Positions 22,618 to 30,520 of a stretch of 64,000 nt of DNA are shown piece after piece (the first letter of the stretch is position 1; each line of letters begins with the position of its first letter). Source of the stretch: Microbacterium marinilacus (GTDB lineage: Bacteria; Actinomycetota; Actinomycetes; Actinomycetales; Microbacteriaceae); NCBI RefSeq assembly GCF_019753765.1, contig NZ_JAIJZW010000001.1, positions 415,127-479,126 of the forward strand. Reading direction: 5' to 3'. The notes under the pieces are model-generated. The model worked only from the letters and a program-made list of their open reading frames with translations, had not been told where the DNA came from and searched no databases. Made by a program: the position numbers and the translations under genes.

Positions 22618-24654
22618 ATGACCAACCCCACCGCCGCCGCCCTCATCTCGCGCAGCAACCGCCTCGGGGCCGACCCGAGGAACACGAACTACGCCGGCGG
22701 CAACACGTCCGCGAAGGGCACCGACATCGACCCCGTCACGGGCGAGCCGGTCGAGCTGCTGTGGGTCAAGGGCTCGGGCGGCGACCTCGGCACGCTGACC
22801 GAGAAGGGGCTGGCAGCGCTCCGCCTCGACCGGATGCGCGCGCTCGTCGACGTCTACCCGGGCATCGACCGCGAGGACGAGATGGTCGCCGCATTCGACT
22901 ACACGCTCCACGGCAAGGGCGGCGCCGCGCCCTCCATCGACACGGCCATGCACGGCCTCGTCGACGCCGCGCACGTCGACCACCTGCACCCCGACAGCGG
23001 CATCGCGATCGCGACCGCGGCCGACGGCGAAGAGCTGACCCGCAAGATCTTCGGCGACAAGGTCGTCTGGGTGCCCTGGCGCCGCCCGGGCTTCCAGCTC
23101 GGCCTCGACATCGCCGAGATCAAGCGGGCGAACCCGCAGGCCGTGGGCACGATCCTCGGCGGCCACGGCATCACCGCCTGGGGCGAGACCAGCGAGGAGT
23201 CCGAGCGCAACTCGCTGTGGATCATCGAGACCGCCCAGCGCTACATCGACGAGAACGGCGCCGCTCAGCCGTTCGGGGCGGTGCGCGCCGGCTACGAGGC
23301 GCTGCCCGAGGCCGAGCGCCGGTCGCGGGCCGCCGCGCTCGCCGCGACCATCCGCGGCATCGCCTCGCACGACAGGCCGATGGCCGGCCACTTCACCGAC
23401 AGCGACGTGGTGCTCGACTTCCTCGCCTCCGAGAAGGCGCCCGCGCTTGCCGAGCTCGGCACGAGCTGCCCCGACCACTTCCTGCGCACCAAGGTGAAGC
23501 CGCTGATCCTCGACCTGCCCGCCACGGCGTCGGCCGACGAGCAGATCGCACGTCTCACGGAGCTGCACGAGCAGTACCGCGCCGACTACACGGCGTACTA
23601 CGAGCGCTACGCGACCGACGACAGCCCCGCGATCCGCGGCGCCGACCCGCTGATCGTCCTCGTTCCCGGCGTCGGCATGTTCTCGTACGGCGCCAACAAG
23701 CAGACCGCCCGCGTCGCGGGGGAGTTCTACGTCAACGCGATCAACGTGATGCGCGGCGCGGAGGCGCTGTCGACCTACACGCCGATCGCCGAGTCGGAGA
23801 AGTTCCGCATCGAGTACTGGGCCCTCGAAGAGGCCAAGCTGCAGCGGATGCCGAAGCCCAAGACCCACCAGGGGCGCATCGCGTTCGTCACGGGCGCCGC
23901 CAGCGGCATCGGCAAGGCCATCGCGACGCGCCTGGCCGCCGAGGGCGCCTGCGTCGTGGTCGCCGACCTCGACCTCGAGAAGGCCCAGGCCGCCGCCGCC
24001 GAGCTCGGCGGCACCGACGTCGCGATCGGCGTCGCCGCCAACGTCGCCGACGCCGACGGCGTGCAGGCAGCGATCGACGCGACCCTGCTCGCCTTCGGCG
24101 GCATCGACCTCGTCGTGAACAACGCGGGCCTGTCGCTGTCGAAGCCGCTGCTGGAGACGACCGAGAAGGACTGGGACCTGCAGCACGACGTCATGGCCAA
24201 GGGGTCCTTCCTCGTCTCGAAGGCCGCCGCGCGTGCGCTGATCCAGCAGGGGCTGGGCGGCGACATCGTCTACATCTCGTCCAAGAACAGCGTGTTCGCC
24301 GGCCCGAACAACATCGCCTACTCGGCGACGAAGGCCGACCAGGCCCACCAGGTGCGTCTGCTCGCGGTCGAGCTCGGCGAGCACGGCGTGCGCGTCAACG
24401 GCATCAACCCCGACGGCGTCGTGCGCGGCTCCGGCATCTTCGCCTCCGGGTGGGGCGCCAACCGCGCCGCGACCTACGGGATCAAGGAGGAGGAGCTCGG
24501 CCAGTTCTACGCGAACCGCACGATCCTCAAGCGCGAGGTCGTGCCCGAGAACGTCGCCGACGCGGTGTACGTGCTGACCGGCCCGGAGCTCAGCCGCACC
24601 ACCGGTCTGCACATCCCCGTCGACTCCGGCGTCGCACAGGCGTTCCTGCGATGA
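22618..24654 (+). CDS. rhaEW: bifunctional rhamnulose-1-phosphate aldolase / L-lactaldehyde dehydrogenase
   Basis: 678 residues, a fusion. The N-terminal class II aldolase domain (about 1-400) has zinc ligands His122 and His124 in DHLHPDSGIA and cleaves L-rhamnulose-1-phosphate to DHAP and L-lactaldehyde. The C-terminal short-chain dehydrogenase domain (about 418-678) has the NAD motif TGAASGIGKA, the SSKNSVFAGPNN segment and catalytic Tyr568/Lys572 in YSATK, and oxidises lactaldehyde to L-lactate. This fused enzyme is well known in actinobacteria and some Bacillus and Proteobacteria. AGGGAG precedes the ATG. It is followed by rhaB; rhaM and rhaI are about 10 kb away, so the pathway is split over two transcripts. 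Confidence 0.93.
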   Translation: MTNPTAAALISRSNRLGADPRNTNYAGGNTSAKGTDIDPVTGEPVELLWVKGSGGDLGTLTEKGLAALRLDRMRALVDVYPGIDREDEMVAAFDYTLHGKGGAAPSIDTAMHGLVDAAHVDHLHPDSGIAIATAADGEELTRKIFGDKVVWVPWRRPGFQLGLDIAEIKRANPQAVGTILGGHGITAWGETSEESERNSLWIIETAQRYIDENGAAQPFGAVRAGYEALPEAERRSRAAALAATIRGIASHDRPMAGHFTDSDVVLDFLASEKAPALAELGTSCPDHFLRTKVKPLILDLPATASADEQIARLTELHEQYRADYTAYYERYATDDSPAIRGADPLIVLVPGVGMFSYGANKQTARVAGEFYVNAINVMRGAEALSTYTPIAESEKFRIEYWALEEAKLQRMPKPKTHQGRIAFVTGAASGIGKAIATRLAAEGACVVVADLDLEKAQAAAAELGGTDVAIGVAANVADADGVQAAIDATLLAFGGIDLVVNNAGLSLSKPLLETTEKDWDLQHDVMAKGSFLVSKAAARALIQQGLGGDIVYISSKNSVFAGPNNIAYSATKADQAHQVRLLAVELGEHGVRVNGINPDGVVRGSGIFASGWGANRAATYGIKEEELGQFYANRTILKREVVPENVADAVYVLTGPELSRTTGLHIPVDSGVAQAFLR

Positions 24655-24766
24655 GCCGCCGGCGGCCGGCGTCCGGCGGGCGCGCAACGCAGGATGCCGT
24701 GGGTCCCGTGACGGCGTGCCGCGGGGGTTCGGCGGGTCCGCTCCTGCGTCGTGCGCGGAGGAGCGG

Positions 24767-26197
24767 ATGAGCGGCGTCGGCTCCGTCGCCGCCGTCGACC
24801 TCGGGGCGACCAGCGGTCGGGTCATCGTCGGCAGGTTCGACGGCGGCCGGATCGGGATGGAGACCGTCGGTCGCTTCGCGAACACGCCCGTCCGCACGCC
24901 GGACGGCCTGCACTGGGACCTGCTGGGCCTGTACCGCGGGGCTCTCGACGGGCTGCGGACGGCGTTCCGTGCCGAGCCGCGTCTGGCCTCGATCGGGGTG
25001 GACTCCTGGGCCGTCGACTACGCGCTCACGCGGGGCGACCGCATGCTCGGCGTGCCCTACCACTACCGGGACGAGCGCACCGCGGCCGGCGTCGAACGGG
25101 TGCACGCGGAGGCGCCGTTCGCCGAGCTGTACCGGCGCAACGGCCTGCAGTTCCTGCCGTTCAACACGCTCTACCAGCTCGCGGCCGAGGGCGACGCGCT
25201 GGGGCTCGCGGACGGGATGCTGCTGATCCCCGACCTCGTCGGCTGGCTGCTCACCGGGCAGCGTGTCGCCGAGCGCACGAACGCCTCCACGACCGGGCTG
25301 CTCGACGTGCGCACCCGAGAGTGGGACGTGGACCTCGCCGGGCGGATCGGCGTGAGCGCGTCGATCCTGCCTCCGCTGGTTGACCCGGGCGCGGAGGTCG
25401 GCGAGCTGCTGCCGCACGTTCTGCAGGAGCTCGGTGCGCAGGACACCGGCGGCCGAACGCCCGTGGTGGCGGTGGGCTCGCACGACACCGCGTCCGCGGT
25501 GGTCGCCGTGCCCATGCGCGCCGACCGCGCCGCCTACATCTCCTGCGGCACGTGGGGCCTCGTCGGCGTCGAGACCGAGAGGCCGGTGCTCACCGACGCC
25601 GCGCGGGAGGCGAACTTCACGAACGAGGGCGGCGTCGACGGCCGGGTGCGGTTCCTGCACAACGTCATGGGGCTGTGGCTGCTGAGCGAGTCGGTGCGCG
25701 CCTGGGAGAGCGAGTCGGGCGACAGCATCGACCTGCCGGACCTGCTCGCGCAGGCGGCGGCGGTCGAAGGGCCGGTCGGCGTCTTCGACGCCAACGACCC
25801 GGTGTTCATGCCGCCCGGCGGCATGCCCGAACGGATCGCCGCATGGCTGCGCGAGCGGGGCCAGCCGGTCCCGGCGTCGCGGGCGGAGTTCGCCCGATCG
25901 ATCGTCGAGAGCCTCGCGGAGGCGTTCGCCCGCGCGGTGGCGACGGCGTCGGAGCTGTCCGGCGTGCCGGTCGAGACGATCCACGTCGTGGGCGGCGGAG
26001 CGCTCAACGAGCTGCTCTGCCAGCGGCTGGCCGATCGTTCCGGGCTCGAGGTGCTGGCCGGCCCCGTCGAGGCGACGGCGATCGGCAACCTCCTCGTGCA
26101 GGCGCGCGCGGCGGGCCTCGTCACCGGCGACCTCGACGCGCTGCGCGCGGCCGTCGCGGCGGCGTTCGAGCCGCGTCGACACGTTCCGCGCCGGTGA
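24767..26197 (+). CDS. rhaB: rhamnulokinase
   Basis: 476 residues of the FGGY kinase family, phosphorylating L-rhamnulose at O1. The phosphate-binding loop VDLGATSGRVIVGRF begins at residue 10, with the Asp-Leu-Gly-Ala-Thr-Ser pattern typical of RhaB. Other RhaB marks are WDLLGLYRGALDGL, GVDSWAVDYAL, YHYRDERT, NASTTGLLD, VGSHDTASAV and ISCGTWGLVGVE. The ATG at 24767 is chosen for its GGAGGAG Shine-Dalgarno; a GTG 17 codons upstream lacks one. It lies 112 bp downstream of the aldolase/dehydrogenase gene, probably on the same transcript. It is distinct from the FGGY kinase at 14614. Confidence 0.94.
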   Translation: MSGVGSVAAVDLGATSGRVIVGRFDGGRIGMETVGRFANTPVRTPDGLHWDLLGLYRGALDGLRTAFRAEPRLASIGVDSWAVDYALTRGDRMLGVPYHYRDERTAAGVERVHAEAPFAELYRRNGLQFLPFNTLYQLAAEGDALGLADGMLLIPDLVGWLLTGQRVAERTNASTTGLLDVRTREWDVDLAGRIGVSASILPPLVDPGAEVGELLPHVLQELGAQDTGGRTPVVAVGSHDTASAVVAVPMRADRAAYISCGTWGLVGVETERPVLTDAAREANFTNEGGVDGRVRFLHNVMGLWLLSESVRAWESESGDSIDLPDLLAQAAAVEGPVGVFDANDPVFMPPGGMPERIAAWLRERGQPVPASRAEFARSIVESLAEAFARAVATASELSGVPVETIHVVGGGALNELLCQRLADRSGLEVLAGPVEATAIGNLLVQARAAGLVTGDLDALRAAVAAAFEPRRHVPRR

Positions 26198-26238
26198 GCC
26201 CGGCGGTGGCGGTGGTCGGGATCGCCGCGGGCCGCGGA

Positions 26239-26244
26239 TAGCGT
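26239..26244 (+). promoter_or_regulatory. -10 element of a leaderless gene
   Basis: TAGCGT lies 6 nt before the ATG at 26251. The GGAGGG next to the ATG is too close to act as a normal Shine-Dalgarno. Confidence 0.5.
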
Positions 26245-26250
26245 GGAGGG

Positions 26251-26637
26251 ATGGCTCTCTCGGCACGCGACGCGGTGGCGCGTCTGAACGACACCCGCAG
26301 CGTCGCGCACGGCGTCGCCTGGACCGCGGTGAACGCCGCGATCCTGCTCATCGATCCGCGGCGGCTCGGCGGGCGCGGGCGCCTGCTGTACCGCCTGGCG
26401 AACGGCGTGCTCGCCGCGTGGACGGCGTGGGCGGCGATGCGCACCGACCTGCGTGCGGAGGTGCCCGCCGTCGCATCGGCGGGCTACGCCGCCGGGGCGG
26501 CCGGGGTGCTGATGGCCGCCGCCGAGATGACCGAGAGCGTGGACGCCCGGCTCCATGACGGCCTCGCCCGCCGCGGGGTGCGGCGCCCGCGCGTGCTGAT
26601 GGCGGCCGGCGGCGCCGCGCTCGCCGCGGTGGCGTGA
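26251..26637 (+). CDS. small membrane protein of unknown function, probably the N-terminal half of an interrupted gene
   Basis: 128 residues. A short N-terminal region (SARDAVARLNDTRSVAHGV) precedes three or four hydrophobic helices (about 22-36, 45-62, 72-90, 114-128), the last cut off by TGA. No family is recognised. The reading frame continues past the TGA without interruption: the next 33 codons have G or C at nearly every third position and encode a normal acidic linker leading directly into the frame of the gene at 26737. The stop context GCG TGA TGG would become Ala-Trp-Trp with a single G at the third stop base. It may therefore be a nonsense mutation (or sequence error) in a roughly 300-residue protein; alternatively the two are separate genes. 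Confidence 0.55.
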   Translation: MALSARDAVARLNDTRSVAHGVAWTAVNAAILLIDPRRLGGRGRLLYRLANGVLAAWTAWAAMRTDLRAEVPAVASAGYAAGAAGVLMAAAEMTESVDARLHDGLARRGVRRPRVLMAAGGAALAAVA

Positions 26638-26736
26638 TGGACGGGCCGGCGCGGCCCCGTCGCGCCCGCGGACGACGACGCGTTCGCCGAGCCCGTCGAG
26701 GAGGCTGTCGAGGAGACGATCGAGCTGCCCGACGAG

Positions 26737-27159
26737 GTGCGCGTGCTGGTCGAGGCGCTGCTCGCCGCCGACGAGGGATACGGCTCGGCCGAGCTGCGCG
26801 CGCAGCTCGCATCGGCCAGGGCGGTGCGGTACGAGGGTCCGGACCCCGACGGCTTCTGGCCCGGCATCGGTCTCGAGGTGCCGGGCGACCTGCCCCTCGC
26901 CGTCCCGGGCGATGCGAACTTCCCGGTCGTGGGGCTGTACCGTCCGCTCGACGGGCGGGTCTTCGAGGTGTACCTGACGGTCCTCGGCGGACGGCTGTCC
27001 ACGCTCTCGATCAGCGAGGGGCGCGACTGGACCGAGGACGAGCAGGTCGAGTGGATGGAGGCCGGGCGCGGCGTGCACGAGCTGCCGGGCTGGCCGGTGC
27101 CGGCCGACCTCGAGCTCCTCGTCGAGACGCCGGGCGGCCTCCGCCCCGTCAGCGCCTGA
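26737..27159 (+). CDS. hypothetical protein, probably the C-terminal half of the gene interrupted at 26635
   Basis: 140 residues from the first usable start (GTG); no Shine-Dalgarno precedes it. The coding signal extends upstream of this GTG in the same frame (ADDDAFAEPVEEAVEETIEL) back to the TGA at 26635, which argues that the GTG is not the true start. The soluble domain has alternating strands (YEGPDPDGFWPGIGLEVPG, FEVYLTVLGGRLSTLSI) and no recognised family. Its last 11 bp overlap the convergent GH43 gene. It is either the cytoplasmic domain of a broken membrane protein or an independent small protein. Confidence 0.45.
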   Translation: MRVLVEALLAADEGYGSAELRAQLASARAVRYEGPDPDGFWPGIGLEVPGDLPLAVPGDANFPVVGLYRPLDGRVFEVYLTVLGGRLSTLSISEGRDWTEDEQVEWMEAGRGVHELPGWPVPADLELLVETPGGLRPVSA

Positions 27160-28057
27160 GGCGCAGCCCGTCGGGCGTCTCCTCGAGGGGGAACAGGCGG
27201 GCGCGCTCGTCCGGCGTGCGGTTCGGCGTGTGCAGCGTCAGGAACAGCTTGCCGGAGGCGTCGGCGAAGATCATCCCGTGTCCGCCGTCGGCCGGCCAGA
27301 TCGGCTCGTCCGCCTGCGTCCACGGCCCCGCGATGTCGCCGGAGGCGGAGGTCGCGACGCCCATCGCGTACCCGGAGTCGCCGAAGCTCGACCACAGCAT
27401 CGTCAGCCGCCCGTCGCGGGTGCGGTGCATCGACGGCCCGTCGGTGACGTACACCTCGGGGAACTCCGGGCGAGGGATAGACCGTGCCCACGGCGCCTCG
27501 GACGCTCGGAACAGCAGGAACGGCTCGCCGACCGTTGCGCGCAGATCGTCGGAGAGCCGGACCGCCTGCACCTCGCCGTCGCCGACGTCCTTCCACTCGT
27601 GGCAGAAGACGAGGTAGGGCGTGCCGTCGCCCTCGAGATGGAGGGTGCCGTCGAGGCACTCCCAGGCGCGCGGGGTGAGAGGCCCGTCCGACCAGGGCTC
27701 GTACGGGCCCTCCGGACGCTCCGCGCGCAGCACCTGCGTGCCGCGCCGCTCGCCCTCGGCGGTGAAGGTGGCGAACATGTAGAACGCATCGCGGTAGCGG
27801 TGCACCTCGGGCGCCCAGTACTGGGTGTGCGACCAGAAGTCGGGCGACGGACGGAACGCCGGTGCGGGCCCGTGCCAGTGCTCCAGGTCGTCGCTCCAGT
27901 AGGTGTCGAACCCCGTCGCGGGGCCTGACCAGATGTCGACGTCGGTGCTGCCGAACAGGTGGTAGCGGCCGGTGCTGGTCCGGGGCGCGGGCCCGTCCGC
28001 GTCCGCGGGGACGTGCAGGACGAACGGATCGCGGATCTGGATGTCTTCGAGGCGCAT
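27149..28057 (-). CDS. GH43-family glycoside hydrolase
   Basis: 302 residues forming a five-bladed beta-propeller. The catalytic base Asp lies in IRDPFVLHV (near residue 9), the transition motif in YWAPEVHRYRDAFYMFATF (about 80-98), and the expected acid region reads VTDGPSMHRTRDGRLTMLWSSFG (about 195-217). In this subgroup Asp-Gly-Pro replaces the more common Glu-Gly-Pro, so the acid assignment is uncertain. There is no signal peptide, so it acts inside the cell on arabino- or xylo-oligosaccharides, beta-xylosides or galactosides. The ATG at 28057 begins the domain exactly; the upstream extension is Arg/Pro-rich. It is the last gene of an MFS-M24-GH43 operon. Confidence 0.8.
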   Translation of the reverse strand: MRLEDIQIRDPFVLHVPADADGPAPRTSTGRYHLFGSTDVDIWSGPATGFDTYWSDDLEHWHGPAPAFRPSPDFWSHTQYWAPEVHRYRDAFYMFATFTAEGERRGTQVLRAERPEGPYEPWSDGPLTPRAWECLDGTLHLEGDGTPYLVFCHEWKDVGDGEVQAVRLSDDLRATVGEPFLLFRASEAPWARSIPRPEFPEVYVTDGPSMHRTRDGRLTMLWSSFGDSGYAMGVATSASGDIAGPWTQADEPIWPADGGHGMIFADASGKLFLTLHTPNRTPDERARLFPLEETPDGLRLRR

Positions 28058-28083
28058 GGCTGGTGTCGATTCTGCGGGAGCGG

Positions 28084-29151
28084 TCAGGAGAGGTCCAGGG
28101 GGAGGGGGCGGGCGACGCCGCGCACGTCGACGGTCGGCCACGCGGGGTCGAGCGACAGCACCTCCACGCCGTCCGGGGCGATCACGACGGTGTCCTCAGC
28201 CTTGACGCCGGGGGCCCACGGGTTCCAGGCGAACGCCTGTCCCGCGTGCACGAGTGCCGACGTGGCGGGCCCGGCCTTCGGGTCGCGGCCGGCGTATCCG
28301 GTCGGGCCTCCCTGATGGTGGGCGAGCCAGGCGTCGGCGCCGAACCCGTGGGCTTCGTAGGCGGCGGCGATGTCGCCCAGCACGTCGCCCATCGGGCGTC
28401 CGGGGCGGGTGGCGGCCCAGGCGTCCGCCTCCACCTCCTGCAGCCGCTGCTCGGCGTCCGTCCACGCCCCGCCGTCGGCGCCGGCGAGCAGCACCCACCG
28501 GGTGAGGCTCACGTGCAGGCCGTGGCGTCGGCCCGTGAGCACCGCCATGGCGCGGGCTCCGAGGGGCGCGTCCGTCGGCAGCGGATGCGGGACGTGCCCG
28601 CGTGAGGCCCCGGCGACGAGCGCGACCGACGGCTCGGCGCCGGCGGCGAACGCGCCGCGGACGAGGAGCCCGGCGAGCTCTCGCTCGGTCGTCTGCGGCG
28701 TGACCCGCGCCAGCACCTCGGTCATGACGCGAGCCATGTCGCGCCCGAGCGCGCGGTAGCGCCCGAGCTCGAGGGGCAGCAGCACGGCGCGTGCGGCGCG
28801 GAGCTCGTCGGCGACGTCGGCGTCGCGCAGCACACCCGGCTCCGTCGTCGACAGGTCGTCGTACCAGTCAACGACGCGGAACTCGGCGCCGGGCACCTCC
28901 TCGGCGGCGAGGCGGTCGGCCTCGTTCGCCGGCGCCGTCACCACCGCCGACCCGTCGCGGTGGACCGTCGCCGCGAACACCGGCGGGCCGCCGAGGGGCA
29001 CGCCGGTGCGGGGCCCGTCGAAGTACCAGGCGAGAGCCTCGGGCGAGGTGAGCAGGATGCGGTCGGCTCCCCGTTCGTCGAGGATGTCGACGAGGCGGGC
29101 GTGCTTGAGCGGCCGGTCGGCGCTCGCGGGCTGGGCGGACAGCAGGGTCAT
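28084..29151 (-). CDS. M24-family (Xaa-Pro peptidase/creatinase fold) protein with degenerate metal site
   Basis: 355 residues with two domains: a creatinase-type N-terminal domain (about 1-150, LTSPEALAWYFDGPRTGV) and a pita-bread C-terminal domain (about 155-340) with HHQGGPTGYAGRD. In aminopeptidase P-type enzymes two Asp ligands appear in a D-G-A-x(n)-S-D-x-T-R pattern; here the equivalent stretch is LTGRRHGLHVSLTR (about 205-222) and lacks both Asp. Metal-dependent peptidase activity is therefore doubtful; a creatinase-like metal-free hydrolase or a non-catalytic role is possible. The ATG overlaps the MFS stop by 4 bp, and GH43 follows 26 bp later. The combination of exporter-like MFS, M24 and GH43 has no obvious known pathway. 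Confidence 0.8.
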   Translation of the reverse strand: MTLLSAQPASADRPLKHARLVDILDERGADRILLTSPEALAWYFDGPRTGVPLGGPPVFAATVHRDGSAVVTAPANEADRLAAEEVPGAEFRVVDWYDDLSTTEPGVLRDADVADELRAARAVLLPLELGRYRALGRDMARVMTEVLARVTPQTTERELAGLLVRGAFAAGAEPSVALVAGASRGHVPHPLPTDAPLGARAMAVLTGRRHGLHVSLTRWVLLAGADGGAWTDAEQRLQEVEADAWAATRPGRPMGDVLGDIAAAYEAHGFGADAWLAHHQGGPTGYAGRDPKAGPATSALVHAGQAFAWNPWAPGVKAEDTVVIAPDGVEVLSLDPAWPTVDVRGVARPLPLDLS

Positions 29152-30431
29152 GGCACGGGCTCCAATGCGTCGTAGGTGCGGAATCCGGGGCGCAGCCGCA
29201 GCAGCAGCAGCGCGATCGCGACGATGAGCGCCCCGCCGAGAAGGGGAGGGAGGAACAGCAGGCCCCCGGCGGCGAGCATCCCGGCGTACACGTCGCCGGC
29301 GCGCGGGCCCGCGGTCAGGACGAGGGTGTTGATTCCCTGCAGGCGACCGCGCAGCGTGTCCGGGGTGGCCGACTGCATCATGGTGGTGCGGAAGATGCCC
29401 GCGACGTTGTCGCTCGCGCCGACGAGCACGAGCGCGGCGCACAGGGCGACCAGAGCCAGCAGGTCCGGGCGGGAGCCGGAGACGGGGCGGCCGGCGAGCT
29501 CGAAGCCGAGCAGCAGCAGGCCGAACAGCGACACCGCAGCGCCGAAGGCGACGGTGCCGATCGCGACCGCGCGGCCGTGGCGGCGCACGCCGACGAGGCG
29601 TCCGGAGAACAGGCCGGACAGGATCACCCCCACGGCACCCGACGCGGTCAGGAGGCCGACGACGGTCGCGTCGCCGCCGACGAGGACGGCGCCGACGGCG
29701 GGCAGGATCGCGTAGCTGCGGCCGAACGCGAACGATGCCAGCTGCAGCCAGATGGCGGTGCGCAGGTTCGCCGCGCCGCGCAGGAACCGGAAGCCCGAGA
29801 CGACGGCAGGCCAGCCGGACTCCGTGCGTCCCTCGGGCAGGATCGCGGGCAGCGAGACGATGCCCCAGAAGCCCACGAGGAACAGGGCGACGTCGATCGA
29901 ATAGGTCCACGCGAAGCCGACGGTCGCGACCAGCACGCCGGCGAGGGCGGGGCCGAGCGCGCTCTGCAGGCCGGCGCTGAGCCCGCTGAGAGCGGCCACG
30001 GCCGGCAGCTGCTCGCGGGGCACGAGCCGAGGATGGATCGCGAACCGCGCGGCCCCGACGAGCGCGCCGACGGTGGACGAGAGCGTCGTGAAGGCGTAGT
30101 AGGGCCAGAGCGTGCGCACGTCGGCCCAGGCGAGGGCGGCGATCCCGACCGGCGCGACGAACGAGATCGTGGAGGCGACGATCAGCACGCGTCGGCGGTC
30201 GAACGCGTCGACGATCGCTCCGCCGAGCACGCCCATCACGATCATCGGCGCGAGCGCCAGCCCGCCCACGAGCGCGACGGCGGCGGTGGAGCCGCTGATC
30301 TCGTACACCTGGATGCCGATCGCGACGGCGGTGAGCTGCACGCCGATGCCGCCGAAGACGCCGCTCGTCCAGAACCGCAGGTAGGCGGGGGAGGTGCGCA
30401 GCGGGGTCAGATCCAGGAGGTACCGGCGCAC
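29148..30431 (-). CDS. MFS transporter (enterobactin exporter/EntS-like group)
   Basis: 427 residues with about 12 membrane helices. The layout resembles the EntS/MFS_3 group of drug or siderophore exporters: RTSPAYLRFWTSGVFGGIG at the start, DAFDRRRVL loop between helices 2 and 3, and FRTTMMQSATPDTLRGRLQGI in the C-terminal half. Start is GTG with a TAGCCT -10 hexamer 6 nt upstream, giving a leaderless mRNA. It is the first gene of the MFS-M24-GH43 operon. The substrate cannot be inferred. Confidence 0.85.
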   Translation of the reverse strand: MRRYLLDLTPLRTSPAYLRFWTSGVFGGIGVQLTAVAIGIQVYEISGSTAAVALVGGLALAPMIVMGVLGGAIVDAFDRRRVLIVASTISFVAPVGIAALAWADVRTLWPYYAFTTLSSTVGALVGAARFAIHPRLVPREQLPAVAALSGLSAGLQSALGPALAGVLVATVGFAWTYSIDVALFLVGFWGIVSLPAILPEGRTESGWPAVVSGFRFLRGAANLRTAIWLQLASFAFGRSYAILPAVGAVLVGGDATVVGLLTASGAVGVILSGLFSGRLVGVRRHGRAVAIGTVAFGAAVSLFGLLLLGFELAGRPVSGSRPDLLALVALCAALVLVGASDNVAGIFRTTMMQSATPDTLRGRLQGINTLVLTAGPRAGDVYAGMLAAGGLLFLPPLLGGALIVAIALLLLRLRPGFRTYDALEPVP

Positions 30432-30437
30432 GCCCTC

Positions 30438-30443
30438 AGGCTA
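30438..30443 (-). promoter_or_regulatory. -10 element of the leaderless MFS-M24-GH43 operon
   Basis: TAGCCT on the minus strand, 6 nt before the GTG start. Confidence 0.55.
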
Positions 30444-30487
30444 GCGGAGAAACCGCTTTCACGCAGGGGTGCGCCCACCTGGCGAGA

Positions 30488-30519
30488 GCGCCCGGACGGC
30501 GGTGGGAGCGTCCGGACGC
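30488..30519 (-). terminator. stem-loop after the NYN-domain gene
   Basis: GCGCCCGGAC and GTCCGGACGC form a 10-bp stem with one mismatch and a 12-nt loop, right after the stop codon. Confidence 0.5.
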
Positions 30520-30520
30520 C

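Noticed and set aside
24655..24766. GC-rich palindromic run between the aldolase/dehydrogenase gene and rhaB as a terminator
   Set aside because: Short CCGGCCGG-type stems are expected by composition; rhaB should be co-transcribed with the upstream gene.
27149..27159. 11-bp overlap of convergent stop regions as an annotation error
   Set aside because: Both frames have good stops, and the GH43 C-terminus is well conserved; short convergent overlaps are common in compact genomes.
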